From positions 1 to 64,000 of the IMG/VR virus record IMGVR_UViG_3300038465_000068: DNA of 64,000 nucleotides; one strand, given 5' to 3'. The position numbers and the translations under genes are program-made. How positions within the stretch are numbered: the first letter of the stretch is position 1; each line of letters begins with the position of its first letter. The notes under the pieces are model-generated. The model saw only the letters and a list, made by a program, of their open reading frames with translations, did not search any database and was not told the origin of the DNA. Of this stretch, positions 1 through 8,142 are shown piece after piece. This stretch comes from a virus.

Positions 1-418
1 CGGCGGTCTGCCACAGCGGGTCCAGCCGCTCGTGGTGCAGCTTCATGCGGGCCGCGCGCAGGGCCTTCCCGGCTGGCGTGCCAAGCGGCTTGGTGGTGTC
101 AGGGTGACACCCGACATAGGCACCGCACGGATCGCAAATCCAGATCGGCTTTTCGTGCAGGTCGGGTCGGTTTGGGTAAATCTCGACGCCGTTGGTCAGG
201 CGGGCGGCGGCGTGGCACTGGGGGCAAACCGGCGCTGCTGGGTCAATCTCTGCCGGGCGGCGCGGATCATCGCGGAACCCGTGCCACCATTCCTTGCAGA
301 ACGGGCTGTCGAAGTAGGCGGCTGGCCCGATGAAGTTGACCACCACGCGGGGTTTGAATATAAGATTGCCCTCGCGGTGCTCGTACCAATAGCCGGGCTC
401 GTGTGGGTCGTGAGGCAT
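1..418 (-). CDS. Zinc-finger protein, DUF3268-like, C-terminus beyond window
   Basis: The frame is open from an ATG at 418 to the window edge (139 codons). It has two Cys pairs, CPQC about residue 65 and CDPC about residue 96, then a segment reading YVGCHP, LGTPAG and RLDPLW. This arrangement is that of the small phage zinc-finger family DUF3268. Nucleic-acid binding is inferred only. The gene continues off the left end, so the C-terminus is unseen. Confidence 0.75.
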   Translation of the reverse strand, partial: MPHDPHEPGYWYEHREGNLIFKPRVVVNFIGPAAYFDSPFCKEWWHGFRDDPRRPAEIDPAAPVCPQCHAAARLTNGVEIYPNRPDLHEKPIWICDPCGAYVGCHPDTTKPLGTPAGKALRAARMKLHHERLDPLWQTA

Positions 419-448
419 CAGATGTCCGACCGTTTCATGTGAAACATT

Positions 449-778
449 CTAAAATAACCCGAACAATTTCTTACGCTTACGCACGTTGTCCACAGGCTGT
501 AATGTTGGCGTGGGGATAACTCCGGCGATTGCGCTGATGGTGCGCGCCTGATCCTCGACCAGCACGAACGTCCGGTCCAGCGTCCCGGCCAGCGCCTCTA
601 TGGTCTCGGCATTACGGGAAAGCTGCAAAGCGATTTCGTCGACTTCGGCCGGTGTGAACCCAACGGTCGCGCTGGAGCCCACAGCAGCATGCACAGCGGC
701 GCGCTGGCGCAGGACGGACGCAGCGCCGCGCAGGTTGCAGGCGACCAGCGCAGCGTCTCTGGAAGCCCTCTGTGTCAC
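449..778 (-). CDS. Hypothetical protein, helical
   Basis: This 109-residue protein is Ala-rich and mostly helical by composition, with a basic tail (RKRKKLFGLF). Its start overlaps the end of the next gene upstream by 4 bases, so it belongs to the same leftward operon. I do not recognise a family. Confidence 0.7.
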   Translation of the reverse strand: MTQRASRDAALVACNLRGAASVLRQRAAVHAAVGSSATVGFTPAEVDEIALQLSRNAETIEALAGTLDRTFVLVEDQARTISAIAGVIPTPTLQPVDNVRKRKKLFGLF

Positions 779-1176
779 GTTTGCCTCGACTTGCGCTGGG
801 CCTTCTGCCCGTTGAGATAGTCCGGTTCCTTGGATGACACCCGGCCGATCACCGCCTTGGCGAAATTGGGAATGGAACCCTTCATGCGGAACTGGGCGGC
901 GAATTGCTCGCGCACCGGGGCGTTGGTTTCACCATCAAGGAACTCGGCGGCTTTCAGCAGGAAAAAATGCCGGTCGCAGAACGTCACCGCCATCAGGCTG
1001 GAGACATCGTCGATCTGCTTGATCGCCAGCGGTGAGCACGGGACGTAGACCCGTGGCATGCAGGTGGCGGGCTGGCCGCACCGGATGCAGTTCGCAGGCT
1101 CCGGCTTCTCCACCGGCTTGCTTCGGTCTTTGACGTAGTGGATGCCGGTTTCGTCCTCCCATGCGCGGTCGACCAT
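775..1176 (-). CDS. Hypothetical protein with one Cys pair
   Basis: A 133-residue protein with a CIRCGQ motif near residue 30 and further Cys and His residues (FCDRHFF) near residue 67, which together could bind one zinc. It is rich in charged residues at the C-terminus. Start and stop overlap both neighbours (ATGA type), showing translational coupling. No family is recognised. Confidence 0.7.
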   Translation of the reverse strand: MVDRAWEDETGIHYVKDRSKPVEKPEPANCIRCGQPATCMPRVYVPCSPLAIKQIDDVSSLMAVTFCDRHFFLLKAAEFLDGETNAPVREQFAAQFRMKGSIPNFAKAVIGRVSSKEPDYLNGQKAQRKSRQT

Positions 1177-1448
1177 CAGCCCACCTTTTCAATGTCGCCG
1201 ATGCGGCGCGATTTCAGCATCTTGAGCCCGCAATCCCCGGTGTCTTGGATTTCGCTGTCCCAGTTCCACATGGCGCAGCCAGCGCCGAGGCAGGCGGCCT
1301 CGCCGGGCACCGTCAGCGGCTTGCCGGACTTGGCGATACGGTTATAGGCCACCGCACCGCCAGCCACCAGTTCGCCGAGCGCGTTGGTCATCAGCACCGC
1401 CGAGAAGGGGCACCATGTCGCGTTGGCTTGCTCGGTCGTCTTTCCCAT
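1176..1448 (-). CDS. Hypothetical protein with conserved Cys residues
   Basis: This 90-residue protein starts at the ATG at 1448, which overlaps the stop of the upstream gene; a longer upstream reading frame is low-complexity and looks spurious. It carries Cys residues in WCPFS, CLGAGCAMW and DCGLK, which suggests a small metal site. The function is unknown. Confidence 0.65.
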   Translation of the reverse strand: MGKTTEQANATWCPFSAVLMTNALGELVAGGAVAYNRIAKSGKPLTVPGEAACLGAGCAMWNWDSEIQDTGDCGLKMLKSRRIGDIEKVG

Positions 1449-1750
1449 CAGATTGCCTCCCAGATGATTGTGTTGCGGCCGCTGGCGGTCTTTGCCCTGT
1501 GGCCAGTGTCGCGGACCTTGCCCTTTTCGTTCAGTTCTTTGCGCCGGGTGCGAGCGCCGGACGGCGACATCAGACCCGGCCGCATCAGCGCAAAGATTTT
1601 CTCGTCCGAGCACGGGCCGTAGCGATGGAGCACGTCGAGCACGGCCTGCTGCGTTTCCCTGATCCGGTCCACGCTGCGCGCGGCCTCGTGGCTCGTGCCG
1701 GGGTCGGTGCGGCGTGCGACGGCATGCTCGTCAAATAGATCACTGGGCAT
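1448..1750 (-). CDS. Small winged-helix-like protein
   Basis: A 100-residue protein. The segment from about residue 20 to 95 reads as helices followed by a Gly/Ser/Arg-rich turn (SPSGARTRRKEL) and a short hairpin ending in IIWEAI. This is the pattern of small phage winged-helix DNA-binding proteins that begin RRTDPGTSHEAA. Binding to DNA is inferred from that resemblance. Confidence 0.6.
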   Translation of the reverse strand: MPSDLFDEHAVARRTDPGTSHEAARSVDRIRETQQAVLDVLHRYGPCSDEKIFALMRPGLMSPSGARTRRKELNEKGKVRDTGHRAKTASGRNTIIWEAI

Positions 1751-1964
1751 TGCGCGCCACCAGCAGAGCCGTGCGGGCCCGATGCAGCCGCGACTTCACG
1801 GTGCCGATGTTGATGTTGAGCGCCGTCGCCATGGCGACGGCGTTGGCCTTGTGCGTATCGCTGGCGGCAAGGATTTCGCGATAGCTGAATTTCAGGCCCT
1901 CGATCATGGGCGTGTCGTCTGCGGTGATCTTGAAACCACGGTGCTTCATCACTCTCGTTTCCAT
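1740..1964 (-). CDS. Sigma-70 region 4-like HTH protein
   Basis: A 74-residue protein with a C-terminal helix-turn-helix ending GTVKSRLHRARTAL, the recognition-helix pattern of sigma-70 region 4 in ECF-type factors. There is no region 2, so it cannot be a complete sigma factor. It may be a promoter-binding accessory or an RNA-polymerase modulator. A good ribosome site (AGGAGA) precedes the ATG. Confidence 0.6.
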   Translation of the reverse strand: METRVMKHRGFKITADDTPMIEGLKFSYREILAASDTHKANAVAMATALNINIGTVKSRLHRARTALLVARNAQ

Positions 1965-1976
1965 TTTTCTCTCCTA

Positions 1977-2315
1977 CTACTGCATGAAATCCGGCACGGC
2001 GTCTTGCAGAACGCGATGCGCGCGATCCCACTCTCCGGTGTCGATCAGTTTGTTGGCGCGGTCGATGGCGTACAGCAGCTTGATCGCGATGCGCGCGGTG
2101 CCGCTCGGCGTGTTCTCGCCAGCCTTCCACGCGCGCATATGCTTCTGGTTATTCGACGTGATCTCGTAACCGATGGCCTCCAAAAACTGCAAATCCGACA
2201 GGTTCATACTGTGCTGAATAGCCGTGATCTGTTCGCCGCTGATGAATTGCGCAGCGGCAACAGTGTTTTTGGCTTCGGCCAGTTCACGCTTGTTCTTTGG
2301 TATGGTGGTCGTCAT
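1977..2315 (-). CDS. Putative transcriptional regulator
   Basis: I chose the ATG at 2315 because AGGA lies 9 bases before it; two in-frame ATGs lie upstream at 2324 and 2348. The 112-residue product has a segment around MRAWKAGENTPSG that resembles the turn and recognition helix of phage HTH proteins that bind beside a conserved Trp. It lies directly downstream of a terminator, so it may have its own promoter. Confidence 0.55.
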   Translation of the reverse strand: MTTTIPKNKRELAEAKNTVAAAQFISGEQITAIQHSMNLSDLQFLEAIGYEITSNNQKHMRAWKAGENTPSGTARIAIKLLYAIDRANKLIDTGEWDRAHRVLQDAVPDFMQ

Positions 2316-2336
2316 GTCAGTCATTCCTATGTGTGC

Positions 2337-2386
2337 AGAAAAACCCACGCGGTTAGGGGCTGGGGGGCTGTAACCTACCGCGTGGG
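2337..2386 (-). terminator. Rho-independent terminator, leftward
   Basis: A 10-bp perfect inverted repeat (CCCACGCGGT with ACCGCGTGGG) is followed on the minus strand by five T residues. It lies between the DUF932 gene and the next leftward gene. The 23-base loop holds a G-rich 14-mer that recurs near 60250. Confidence 0.7.
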
Positions 2387-2448
2387 CTTCCCTTGAAAAG
2401 TGGCACGGGCCGGAACAAATCCAAGCCGCCCGCCATCCACCCTAATGC

Positions 2449-3534
2449 CTAGGCCGCCTTGGGGGCAGCATAGGCAATTTGCTTCCAGTCGTTCGCGGGC
2501 AGCGCCAGCACCGCATAACCAGCGGCCTCCAGTTCTGTCGCGCGGTCGTAGCCTTCCGCGTCCTGCGCCGTCCGGGTGACGGCGTTGACCAGCCCATACC
2601 GGGACAGGTCGCCACCTTCGATCAGATGGGTCAGGATGCTTTTGCGCTCCGGCTCGGTGAACGTCAGCTTGTTGCCCAGCACTTCGATGGCGTCGGTCAC
2701 GCGACCGGCCTCGATCTGCTGTTGGGTGGCACCTTCAAGCTGCTGCACGAACTCGTCGAAGGCGGTCTCGTCAATCGCCTGCTTCAAGGCATCGCGGATA
2801 CGCAGCAGGTCAAACCTGTCACCGGCCGCAATCGTGTCGTCCTTGAGATAGCCGATCTCCTCGCCGCCGATGCGCGCCCCGACATGGGTGAAACGCTTGG
2901 CCTTGTTCACGACCATGCCGTTGGTGCAGACAAGGAAGTGGGCGAAGGGCTTGACCGACACCGCACCGAGACCGATTTCGCTGTTGGTCACGATGACACC
3001 AGCCTCGACAAAGTCGCCAACGCGGCGGCTCTTGATCTCGCGCTGCAAGCCCGGGAAAACGGCCTTGATGTAGAGGCGGCTTTCGGTCACTTCGCACGAC
3101 ACGACTTGCAGGTTTGTGTCGACAAAGGCCGCGAGCACCACCTGCGCGACGTCGATATTGTCGATGCGCTGGTAGCGGTCGGACAGGAACGCGCGGGCGT
3201 CACCATCCAGCGTGCGGATCAGTCGGCGAACCGGCTTCACATGCAGCAGGGTGTTGAAGTTTTGCACCAGAAGATTCGGCTGTTCGTCCTGCAATTTGCG
3301 GACGTATTTCAGCGGAATGTCGAGGTGCCCGGCGGTCTGGTCGATGGCGATGGTGCGTAGGGGAAAAGACCCTACGCCTTCGGCTACGAGGGCAAGGCGG
3401 CTGCGCCCTTCCTCGACAACCCCTTCGACAACCTCGACCGATAGCTTGCTGGTCGGGGCCGCAAAGTCACTCTTGCGAGTGGCTTGGCGATCCAGTTCGA
3501 TCACCAAGTCTTGTAACGATCTGCCTGATTTCAT
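2449..3534 (-). CDS. DUF932-family protein
   Basis: This 361-residue protein matches the layout of the DUF932 family found on phages and plasmids: a segment around FLSDRY near residue 120, then a beta-rich centre, then a conserved FDLLRIRDAL-type helix. The start at 3534 is set by AAGGAG 9 bases upstream; the frame is open further up but would run through the promoter. It is the first gene behind an operator-promoter at 3583-3611, so it is probably co-regulated with the other operator-bearing genes. Its molecular function is not established. Confidence 0.8.
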   Translation of the reverse strand: MKSGRSLQDLVIELDRQATRKSDFAAPTSKLSVEVVEGVVEEGRSRLALVAEGVGSFPLRTIAIDQTAGHLDIPLKYVRKLQDEQPNLLVQNFNTLLHVKPVRRLIRTLDGDARAFLSDRYQRIDNIDVAQVVLAAFVDTNLQVVSCEVTESRLYIKAVFPGLQREIKSRRVGDFVEAGVIVTNSEIGLGAVSVKPFAHFLVCTNGMVVNKAKRFTHVGARIGGEEIGYLKDDTIAAGDRFDLLRIRDALKQAIDETAFDEFVQQLEGATQQQIEAGRVTDAIEVLGNKLTFTEPERKSILTHLIEGGDLSRYGLVNAVTRTAQDAEGYDRATELEAAGYAVLALPANDWKQIAYAAPKAA

Positions 3535-3557
3535 TGAGACATTCTCCTTTTTGAGGC

Positions 3558-3611
3558 GGGCCAAAACGGCTCCGTCGCAAGAGATATAGGCCATTCTGTC
3601 CTATGGAACAA
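3558..3611 (-). promoter_or_regulatory. Operator-promoter and 5' hairpin (site 1)
   Basis: On the minus strand a -35 TTGTTC (3606-3611) and -10 TATATC (3583-3588) are separated by exactly 17 bases. The operator AGGAC-AGAAT-GGCCT fills the spacer (3588-3602). The predicted start near 3576 is followed within a few bases by a GAGCC-GTTTT-GGCCC hairpin (3558-3572). It drives the DUF932 gene. Confidence 0.75.
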
Positions 3612-4266
3612 GGGCTCCATAGTCGATTTCGTCCGCCGCCGCGTCGACCTGACCGGCATAGCCGACCTCCCGGGCTGTGGCCGCCTCGTTCTGTTGGTTC
3701 ACCAGCCACATGCTCAGGGCCTTTTCCTTGAGTGGTTCGCGGATAACCGATTCCCGGCCGGGGATCGCCAGACTAGGCACGGGCTGGTTGTCTTTGATTT
3801 TCCAATACAGCCGCTCGGCGCGCGCCCTGTCCTGCATCAGCCGGTTGAGGTCTATCGTCCCGGGCTGGAGGCCGGACAGAATTTGGCATTTCAGGGACCA
3901 CGCCACACCCTTCTGGGCCGCGTCCTTGGCGATGGGCAGGTTGCGCACCCTCTCCCAGTTTTTCCAGTTCTCGTTGGCTTTGCGGCCTTCTGTCGAGCCC
4001 TTGGTGATCCCTGCCGATGACATGCGCTCGTTTTTGTGCCGGGCCGCGAAGGTCACAAAAACGCCCGGCGATGGCCATGCCCGGCCTGTGTGGCTGTTGC
4101 GGGTCTGGGACCATGCGAACCGCAAGTCCTCGACCGAATAGCCGTCCAGCGCCTCGGCGTATTCCTTGAGGTTTTCCTTGACCAATTCCTCCGTGAACTG
4201 GCGCGGCGGCAGGTAAATCCCCTGCATCTTGGTCAGGATTTCGCGCTCGACGTCTTGCTGGCTCAT
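3601..4266 (-). CDS. Hypothetical protein, replication-associated by context
   Basis: A 221-residue soluble protein with a basic centre and no recognised motif. It overlaps the DUF1376 gene by 4 bases, so the two are co-translated. A partner of that putative replication protein is plausible by position (many phages pair such a gene with a helicase loader), but no Walker motif is visible. The downstream promoter overlaps its last codons. Confidence 0.7.
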   Translation of the reverse strand: MSQQDVEREILTKMQGIYLPPRQFTEELVKENLKEYAEALDGYSVEDLRFAWSQTRNSHTGRAWPSPGVFVTFAARHKNERMSSAGITKGSTEGRKANENWKNWERVRNLPIAKDAAQKGVAWSLKCQILSGLQPGTIDLNRLMQDRARAERLYWKIKDNQPVPSLAIPGRESVIREPLKEKALSMWLVNQQNEAATAREVGYAGQVDAAADEIDYGALVP

Positions 4267-5060
4267 TGGGATTGCTCACCTTCGGGGAAAAGTTTGACGA
4301 TCTTGCCGGTCTCGAATAGCGAGCCGCCGTTCGGCCTCACAGGCTTCGGCGCTGCCAGCGCCCCCACCGCGCCGCCGCCACGGCCGCCGCGATCCTGTTC
4401 CTTGGACAGCCAGCCGTTGATGAACCGAAGGATGCCGTTTTTCGTCTTGCGCAGCTTCGGGTTCGTGATCGACCACACCCGCATGCCGACCATCTGTTGC
4501 GTGACGTCGACCGCCGGATAGGCTGCGGCAAACTCTGCGATCAGGTGGTCTGTGACGTTGAAAAAAGAACCGTCCACGAGAGGAATGGCCACGATGACGA
4601 CAGGAGCGGGGGCCATAGGCGTGTCGGCAGAAAACAGTGAAGGAACTTCACTGTTTTGAGAGTCTGGTTCTGGTTCTAAAAGATGCTGTGGCAAAACGGT
4701 AGCATTTGCTACAGGCAGTTTGTTGCCTTTCAAAGCCTTAGCCTTACCTCCAGCACTTCCGGCGGCAGCACGAACCACAGATTTTTCGACAGCTTTTTGA
4801 TACTCGGAAGTGAGTCGCTTCTGGGAAAGCTGGCCGTCCTTGGCCTCGAAAAGCGGCATGATGTCGGGTGCGATTTTACGCCAGCGCGCGACCGACAGGC
4901 GGGTGATGCGGGCCAGCTTGGCCTCGTCGTTCGGGAGCACCCCGCCCAGCCGCCACATGGTCAGCAGCATCAGCAGGTAGGCCCCGTGCTGTTCGGTGGT
5001 GAGGTGCTGGGTGTCGCCCAGATAGTCGGCCACATAAAGCTGCATGAATGGCTGGCTCAA
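4263..5060 (-). CDS. DUF1376 protein, replication initiation type
   Basis: The N-terminal 90 residues, from PFMQLYVADYLGDT through MWRLGG to ITRLS, are a clear DUF1376 domain, a winged-helix family of phage and prophage replication regions. The C-terminal half has a linker and a segment IRVW-like to FINGW typical of DnaT/DnaD-like tails. I favour the TTG at 5060 (265 residues) because it keeps the whole domain; the first ATG (5045) would remove PF from its edge. An operator-like site lies upstream. Confidence 0.75.
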   Translation of the reverse strand: MSQPFMQLYVADYLGDTQHLTTEQHGAYLLMLLTMWRLGGVLPNDEAKLARITRLSVARWRKIAPDIMPLFEAKDGQLSQKRLTSEYQKAVEKSVVRAAAGSAGGKAKALKGNKLPVANATVLPQHLLEPEPDSQNSEVPSLFSADTPMAPAPVVIVAIPLVDGSFFNVTDHLIAEFAAAYPAVDVTQQMVGMRVWSITNPKLRKTKNGILRFINGWLSKEQDRGGRGGGAVGALAAPKPVRPNGGSLFETGKIVKLFPEGEQSQ

Positions 5061-5167
5061 GATGGTGCCCTGTCTGTTGGAGGAAATCGGCCGGGCCGAG
5101 GACAGGGCATGTGACCCGGTCCCGGCTCGATCCCTACGCATCAGCACCGTCGCGCTGACACCGTGAC

Positions 5168-5182
5168 AGGACACGGAGTCCT
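5168..5182. promoter_or_regulatory. Operator-like inverted repeat (site 2)
   Basis: AGGAC-ACGGA-GTCCT is a perfect match to the half-sites of the recurrent operator. It lies upstream of the DUF1376 gene. No good -10 is seen at the usual position, so this copy may act differently from the promoter-spacer copies. Confidence 0.5.
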
Positions 5183-5206
5183 AAAGCTGGACAAGCCGCT
5201 ACAGCT

Positions 5207-5230
5207 TGTGGTCGTTTAATTTAGACCACA
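5207..5230. repeat. 7-bp inverted repeat
   Basis: TGTGGTC and GACCACA flank an A/T-rich 10-base centre, just upstream of the DUF1376 gene. There is no T-run on either side, so it does not read as a terminator. It may be a binding site for a dimeric protein. Confidence 0.4.
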
Positions 5231-5253
5231 ATCATCCCGGCAAGTTGTTGGAA

Positions 5254-5637
5254 TTATTGGCTGCGGTCGTGCGCGCGCCGGATATGGCGGCGGAAAATAC
5301 GCTGGGCAATCGTGCCCATTTTCTCGACAAGCCTGTTGATCTTTCTGGCGATGCGCTGGGCCTTGTTCTTTGCCCGGTTGATCCGGCGCTGGCGGCGCTC
5401 CAGCCGGAGGACGGACGGGCTGCGGCTGCGATTTCCCAACGTCGGCCGCACCATGCGCTTGTAGGGCTCATTGGCCCATTCGGCGATCACGCAGGGGTGG
5501 ACGCGGCTTCCGTCGGTATGTTGGTGGGTCGCCAGCACCACGCGCACCTGTTCGGCCGCCTTGCGCGCCGAGGCTTCGGTGCCGTCATAGATGCGATTGA
5601 TGATCGGGGCGGCGATCCTGTTGGCTCTATTCGCCAT
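5254..5637 (-). CDS. Hypothetical basic protein
   Basis: A 127-residue protein whose second half is dense in Arg and Lys (RRQRRINRAKNK), consistent with nucleic-acid binding. Its start overlaps the end of the small HTH-like gene by 11 bases. No family is recognised. Confidence 0.65.
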   Translation of the reverse strand: MANRANRIAAPIINRIYDGTEASARKAAEQVRVVLATHQHTDGSRVHPCVIAEWANEPYKRMVRPTLGNRSRSPSVLRLERRQRRINRAKNKAQRIARKINRLVEKMGTIAQRIFRRHIRRAHDRSQ

Positions 5638-5797
5638 GTGCTTTCGGTCCTTTTTTCGCTTGTGGAAGGGTGATTTGGAGTTTGGTGGCGGCCTTGTAAA
5701 CGAACCCGCGCCCGCAGCCGATCACGCCCGCGATCCGCACCCCGGTCCAGTCCGGGTGCGCGCGGTGGACGGTGGCGATGTCCTGCGCGGTAATCAT
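5627..5797 (-). CDS. Small HTH-like protein, 56 residues
   Basis: Starts at an ATG that overlaps the methyltransferase stop. The sequence reads as two helices with a turn (MITAQDIATVH, then GVIGCGRGFVYKAA), which fits a compact DNA-binding helix-turn-helix. The frame, overlap and composition support a real gene. Confidence 0.6.
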   Translation of the reverse strand: MITAQDIATVHRAHPDWTGVRIAGVIGCGRGFVYKAATKLQITLPQAKKGPKAHGE

Positions 5798-6876
5798 TCG
5801 TCTTTCCCAAAAAGCGGGCCGTGATCCTCGGGCTTGTCGGCGTTCTTTGCCTTAGCCGATTCCCTCTTGCGCTCGCCAGCGCCGGACGTCAGCAGGCGCA
5901 CGCGGCGGTCGATGTCCTTGATGAATTTGGCCTCGCGCTCGATCAGGACCGAGTTGACGCCCTCGCGCCACGCGGCCTCGCCGGTCGTGCCGGTGCCCGC
6001 GAACGGGTCCAGCGTCGTCCCGCCCGGCGGCGTCACCAGCCGCACCAGATATTGCATCAGGTCCACAGGCTTGACGGTCGGATGGCCGGAGCCGAGTCGG
6101 TCATCAGCGTCGGCCTTGGCGGTGTAGAAAAACCGGGCCGCATCAGGAAAGGCCGCCTGCACTTCCTCGCTGCCATCATGGATTATATCGGCAGGCCAGC
6201 GCCCTTCCGGTCTCACAACCTGCTGCGCACCGCCGACAACGGTGGACATGCCCCACCCATCACCACCTTCGCGCCGGGACCGCTGCATCGTCCGCACCTG
6301 CGATGCGTCGGCAGACTCATCAATCGGGACGCGGCACCCCTCTATGTTGATCGCGCCCGTCCCGTGCTCGGCCAAGTTTTCCGCCACCGTGCCGATCAGA
6401 GGTTTGCGCGCCATACAGATTGGCTCCCATGCGGGCTTGAGCGCGGTGCCCCAGCCTTTCCAGTCGCCCTTTTGATTGTGAGATTTCGGGAAGCCGCTGC
6501 CGAAAGCCCACCCGATCTGGTCGCGGATTTCAAAGCCAGCGTCGTCAATCGCTATGGCCATGCGGTGATAGGTGCGCGTGCCGCTAAACGCCAGCAGGAA
6601 CGCGCCGGGCTTGAGCACGCGGTACACCTGCACCCAGAACAGTGGATCGAAGGCGGTGTCGCCATTGTCCCACTTTTCCCCCATGAAGCCGCGCGACAGG
6701 CGGGAGTATTGATGATTTTTTGGTTTCTCTTTCGCAGCGTCGGTGTTGCCGAACCGCTTGAGCGTGCTGACCAGCGCGTAGGGCGGATCGGTGACGCAGG
6801 AGTCCAGCGAATTTTCGGCGATGGTCTTGAGCGCGTCTCGGCTGTCGGCGTGGATGACTTTGATGTCGGCGGTCAC
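5794..6876 (-). CDS. DNA N6-adenine or N4-cytosine methyltransferase
   Basis: A 360-residue protein with the catalytic motif TDPPY at residues 29-33 and the AdoMet-binding motif LDPFAGTGTT near residue 300. This order (catalytic motif first) is that of beta-group amino-methyltransferases. It would methylate an exocyclic amino group in phage or host DNA. No restriction endonuclease gene is adjacent, so it looks like an orphan enzyme protecting phage DNA or setting a regulatory mark. It overlaps the RuvC-like gene by 4 bases. Confidence 0.85.
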   Translation of the reverse strand: MTADIKVIHADSRDALKTIAENSLDSCVTDPPYALVSTLKRFGNTDAAKEKPKNHQYSRLSRGFMGEKWDNGDTAFDPLFWVQVYRVLKPGAFLLAFSGTRTYHRMAIAIDDAGFEIRDQIGWAFGSGFPKSHNQKGDWKGWGTALKPAWEPICMARKPLIGTVAENLAEHGTGAINIEGCRVPIDESADASQVRTMQRSRREGGDGWGMSTVVGGAQQVVRPEGRWPADIIHDGSEEVQAAFPDAARFFYTAKADADDRLGSGHPTVKPVDLMQYLVRLVTPPGGTTLDPFAGTGTTGEAAWREGVNSVLIEREAKFIKDIDRRVRLLTSGAGERKRESAKAKNADKPEDHGPLFGKDE

Positions 6877-7469
6877 GCGGCTTTCTTTCTGGCGCGGCGG
6901 CGCGGCTTGGTGGCAAACAGCAACGGCTGCACCACGGCCAGCAGCAGCTTCCCAAGTTGGTAGGCACCGGCCAGCATGGCGTCACCAGCATGGTCATCGC
7001 AGACATACCAGTGGCGCGAGGTGCAGGCCAACATAACGCTGTCTTTCAAGGCTTTCCTGCGCTTTTCCTTGTCCTTGATCTTGCGGTCCACCTTGATGCC
7101 GAACTCGGCACGCACCGTCGGCTCATAGACCTCATAGACCGGGATATTGGCCGCGTGCGCCACCGCCATGGCCATACCGAACAGGCCGAACAGTAGCTTG
7201 ATCGGATTGATGTCGGGTGTGACGCGGCCGAGCCCCGTCTTTGTCTTGAAGGCGAACGTGCCGATGAAAGGCGTGCAGAGCACGATGCCAGTCGGCTTGT
7301 GTTCCTCGATCAGGTCTTTGAGAAAATGGCCGAGGTGGTGGCAGGTCAGGCCCAACTCCTCGACGCTACCGGGTAATTGCTTCGACCCGGTGATGGGTGC
7401 CTTCCCACGCTCCACGACGGAAAAACCTGTAGTAAATCCGAGGTCTAACGTGAGAAGGCGCTCGTCCAT
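6873..7469 (-). CDS. RuvC-like Holliday-junction resolvase
   Basis: A 198-residue RNase H-fold protein. The first catalytic strand reads LTLDLGFTTGF (Asp9), and the C-terminal acidic motif reads DDHAGDA (Asp158, Asp159, Asp163) followed by LAGAYQL. This is the phage RuvC-like pattern for cutting branched DNA before packaging. The second strand reads IVLCTPF, where a Glu is expected, so either the metal site is altered or another acid replaces it. The tail is Arg/Lys-rich. Confidence 0.75.
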   Translation of the reverse strand: MDERLLTLDLGFTTGFSVVERGKAPITGSKQLPGSVEELGLTCHHLGHFLKDLIEEHKPTGIVLCTPFIGTFAFKTKTGLGRVTPDINPIKLLFGLFGMAMAVAHAANIPVYEVYEPTVRAEFGIKVDRKIKDKEKRRKALKDSVMLACTSRHWYVCDDHAGDAMLAGAYQLGKLLLAVVQPLLFATKPRRRARKKAA

Positions 7470-8071
7470 CAGTGCGTGGTCTTGTTTTCGCCGCCGTCAG
7501 CAGCGATAGCATCGGCCGCCGCCTGCGCAACGGTTTTAATCGGAACGACCTTGTTGTCGGTGACGATCTCGGCGGTGGGCGCATCCTCCTCGACGGTGAT
7601 GTCGCCCTGCGCGATGCACCACGCGCCGAACGGGGTGTCGGAGCCGAACGATTGGCCAGCCGCGATCAGCCGGTCCATGTCGTCCTTTTCCTTTTTCTCG
7701 AACTCGGCCATCTGATCGGCCAGAGATTCCTGCGACTTGGCGATGCCGTAGAACATGCGGCTGATCTTGCGCGAGACGCCGAACTTGGCCGCCATTTCGC
7801 CATAGATGCCCTTGATGTCGGACATGAAAGCGGCGTTCTTTTCCGCCTTCTCCTCGTGCAGCTTGTCCAGCCTGACCATGAAGCCGGACAGGTCTTTCTT
7901 GCTGGGGATTTTCGTGTTGTGGCCGATGCCGACATTGTCGCCCGTGACCTCGCCGCCCTTGGCCTCGGCCGCCACCTTGCCCTTCGCCGCCTTGGCGTCT
8001 TTCTTGAGCGGCTTTTTCTTTTTGCCCGCCGCTGCCACGGCCTTCTCGGCCCCCGTTTTCTTCGCTGCCAT
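7469..8071 (-). CDS. Lys-rich DNA-binding-type protein, GapR/DUF2312-like
   Basis: The ATG at 8071 follows AGAGGA at proper spacing and gives 200 residues. The first 40 are Lys/Ala-rich. A GIGHNT motif comes next, then a helical segment (SGFMVRLDKLHEEK, then SDIKGIYGEMAAKFG) that resembles the coiled-coil of GapR/DUF2312 chromatin proteins of alphaproteobacteria. An architectural DNA role is inferred. It is divergent from the exonuclease gene across a 71-bp gap that holds an operator copy. Confidence 0.55.
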   Translation of the reverse strand: MAAKKTGAEKAVAAAGKKKKPLKKDAKAAKGKVAAEAKGGEVTGDNVGIGHNTKIPSKKDLSGFMVRLDKLHEEKAEKNAAFMSDIKGIYGEMAAKFGVSRKISRMFYGIAKSQESLADQMAEFEKKEKDDMDRLIAAGQSFGSDTPFGAWCIAQGDITVEEDAPTAEIVTDNKVVPIKTVAQAAADAIAADGGENKTTH

Positions 8072-8104
8072 GTGATCCTCTGAATATAGGTTGAGTCCCG
8101 AAAG

Positions 8105-8119
8105 CGGACATGCTGTCCT
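8105..8119. promoter_or_regulatory. Operator copy in divergent intergenic region (site 3)
   Basis: CGGAC-ATGCT-GTCCT matches 9 of 10 half-site bases. It lies between the leftward Lys-rich protein gene and the rightward exonuclease gene, so one bound dimer could affect both. A leftward -10 TATATT is seen near 8083-8088. Confidence 0.6.
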
Positions 8120-8142
8120 ATCCCAGATAAGAGGATTTTCAA

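Noticed and set aside
5740-5753. CCGGTCCAGTCCGG near-palindrome
   Set aside because: It is inside a small coding frame and not repeated elsewhere.
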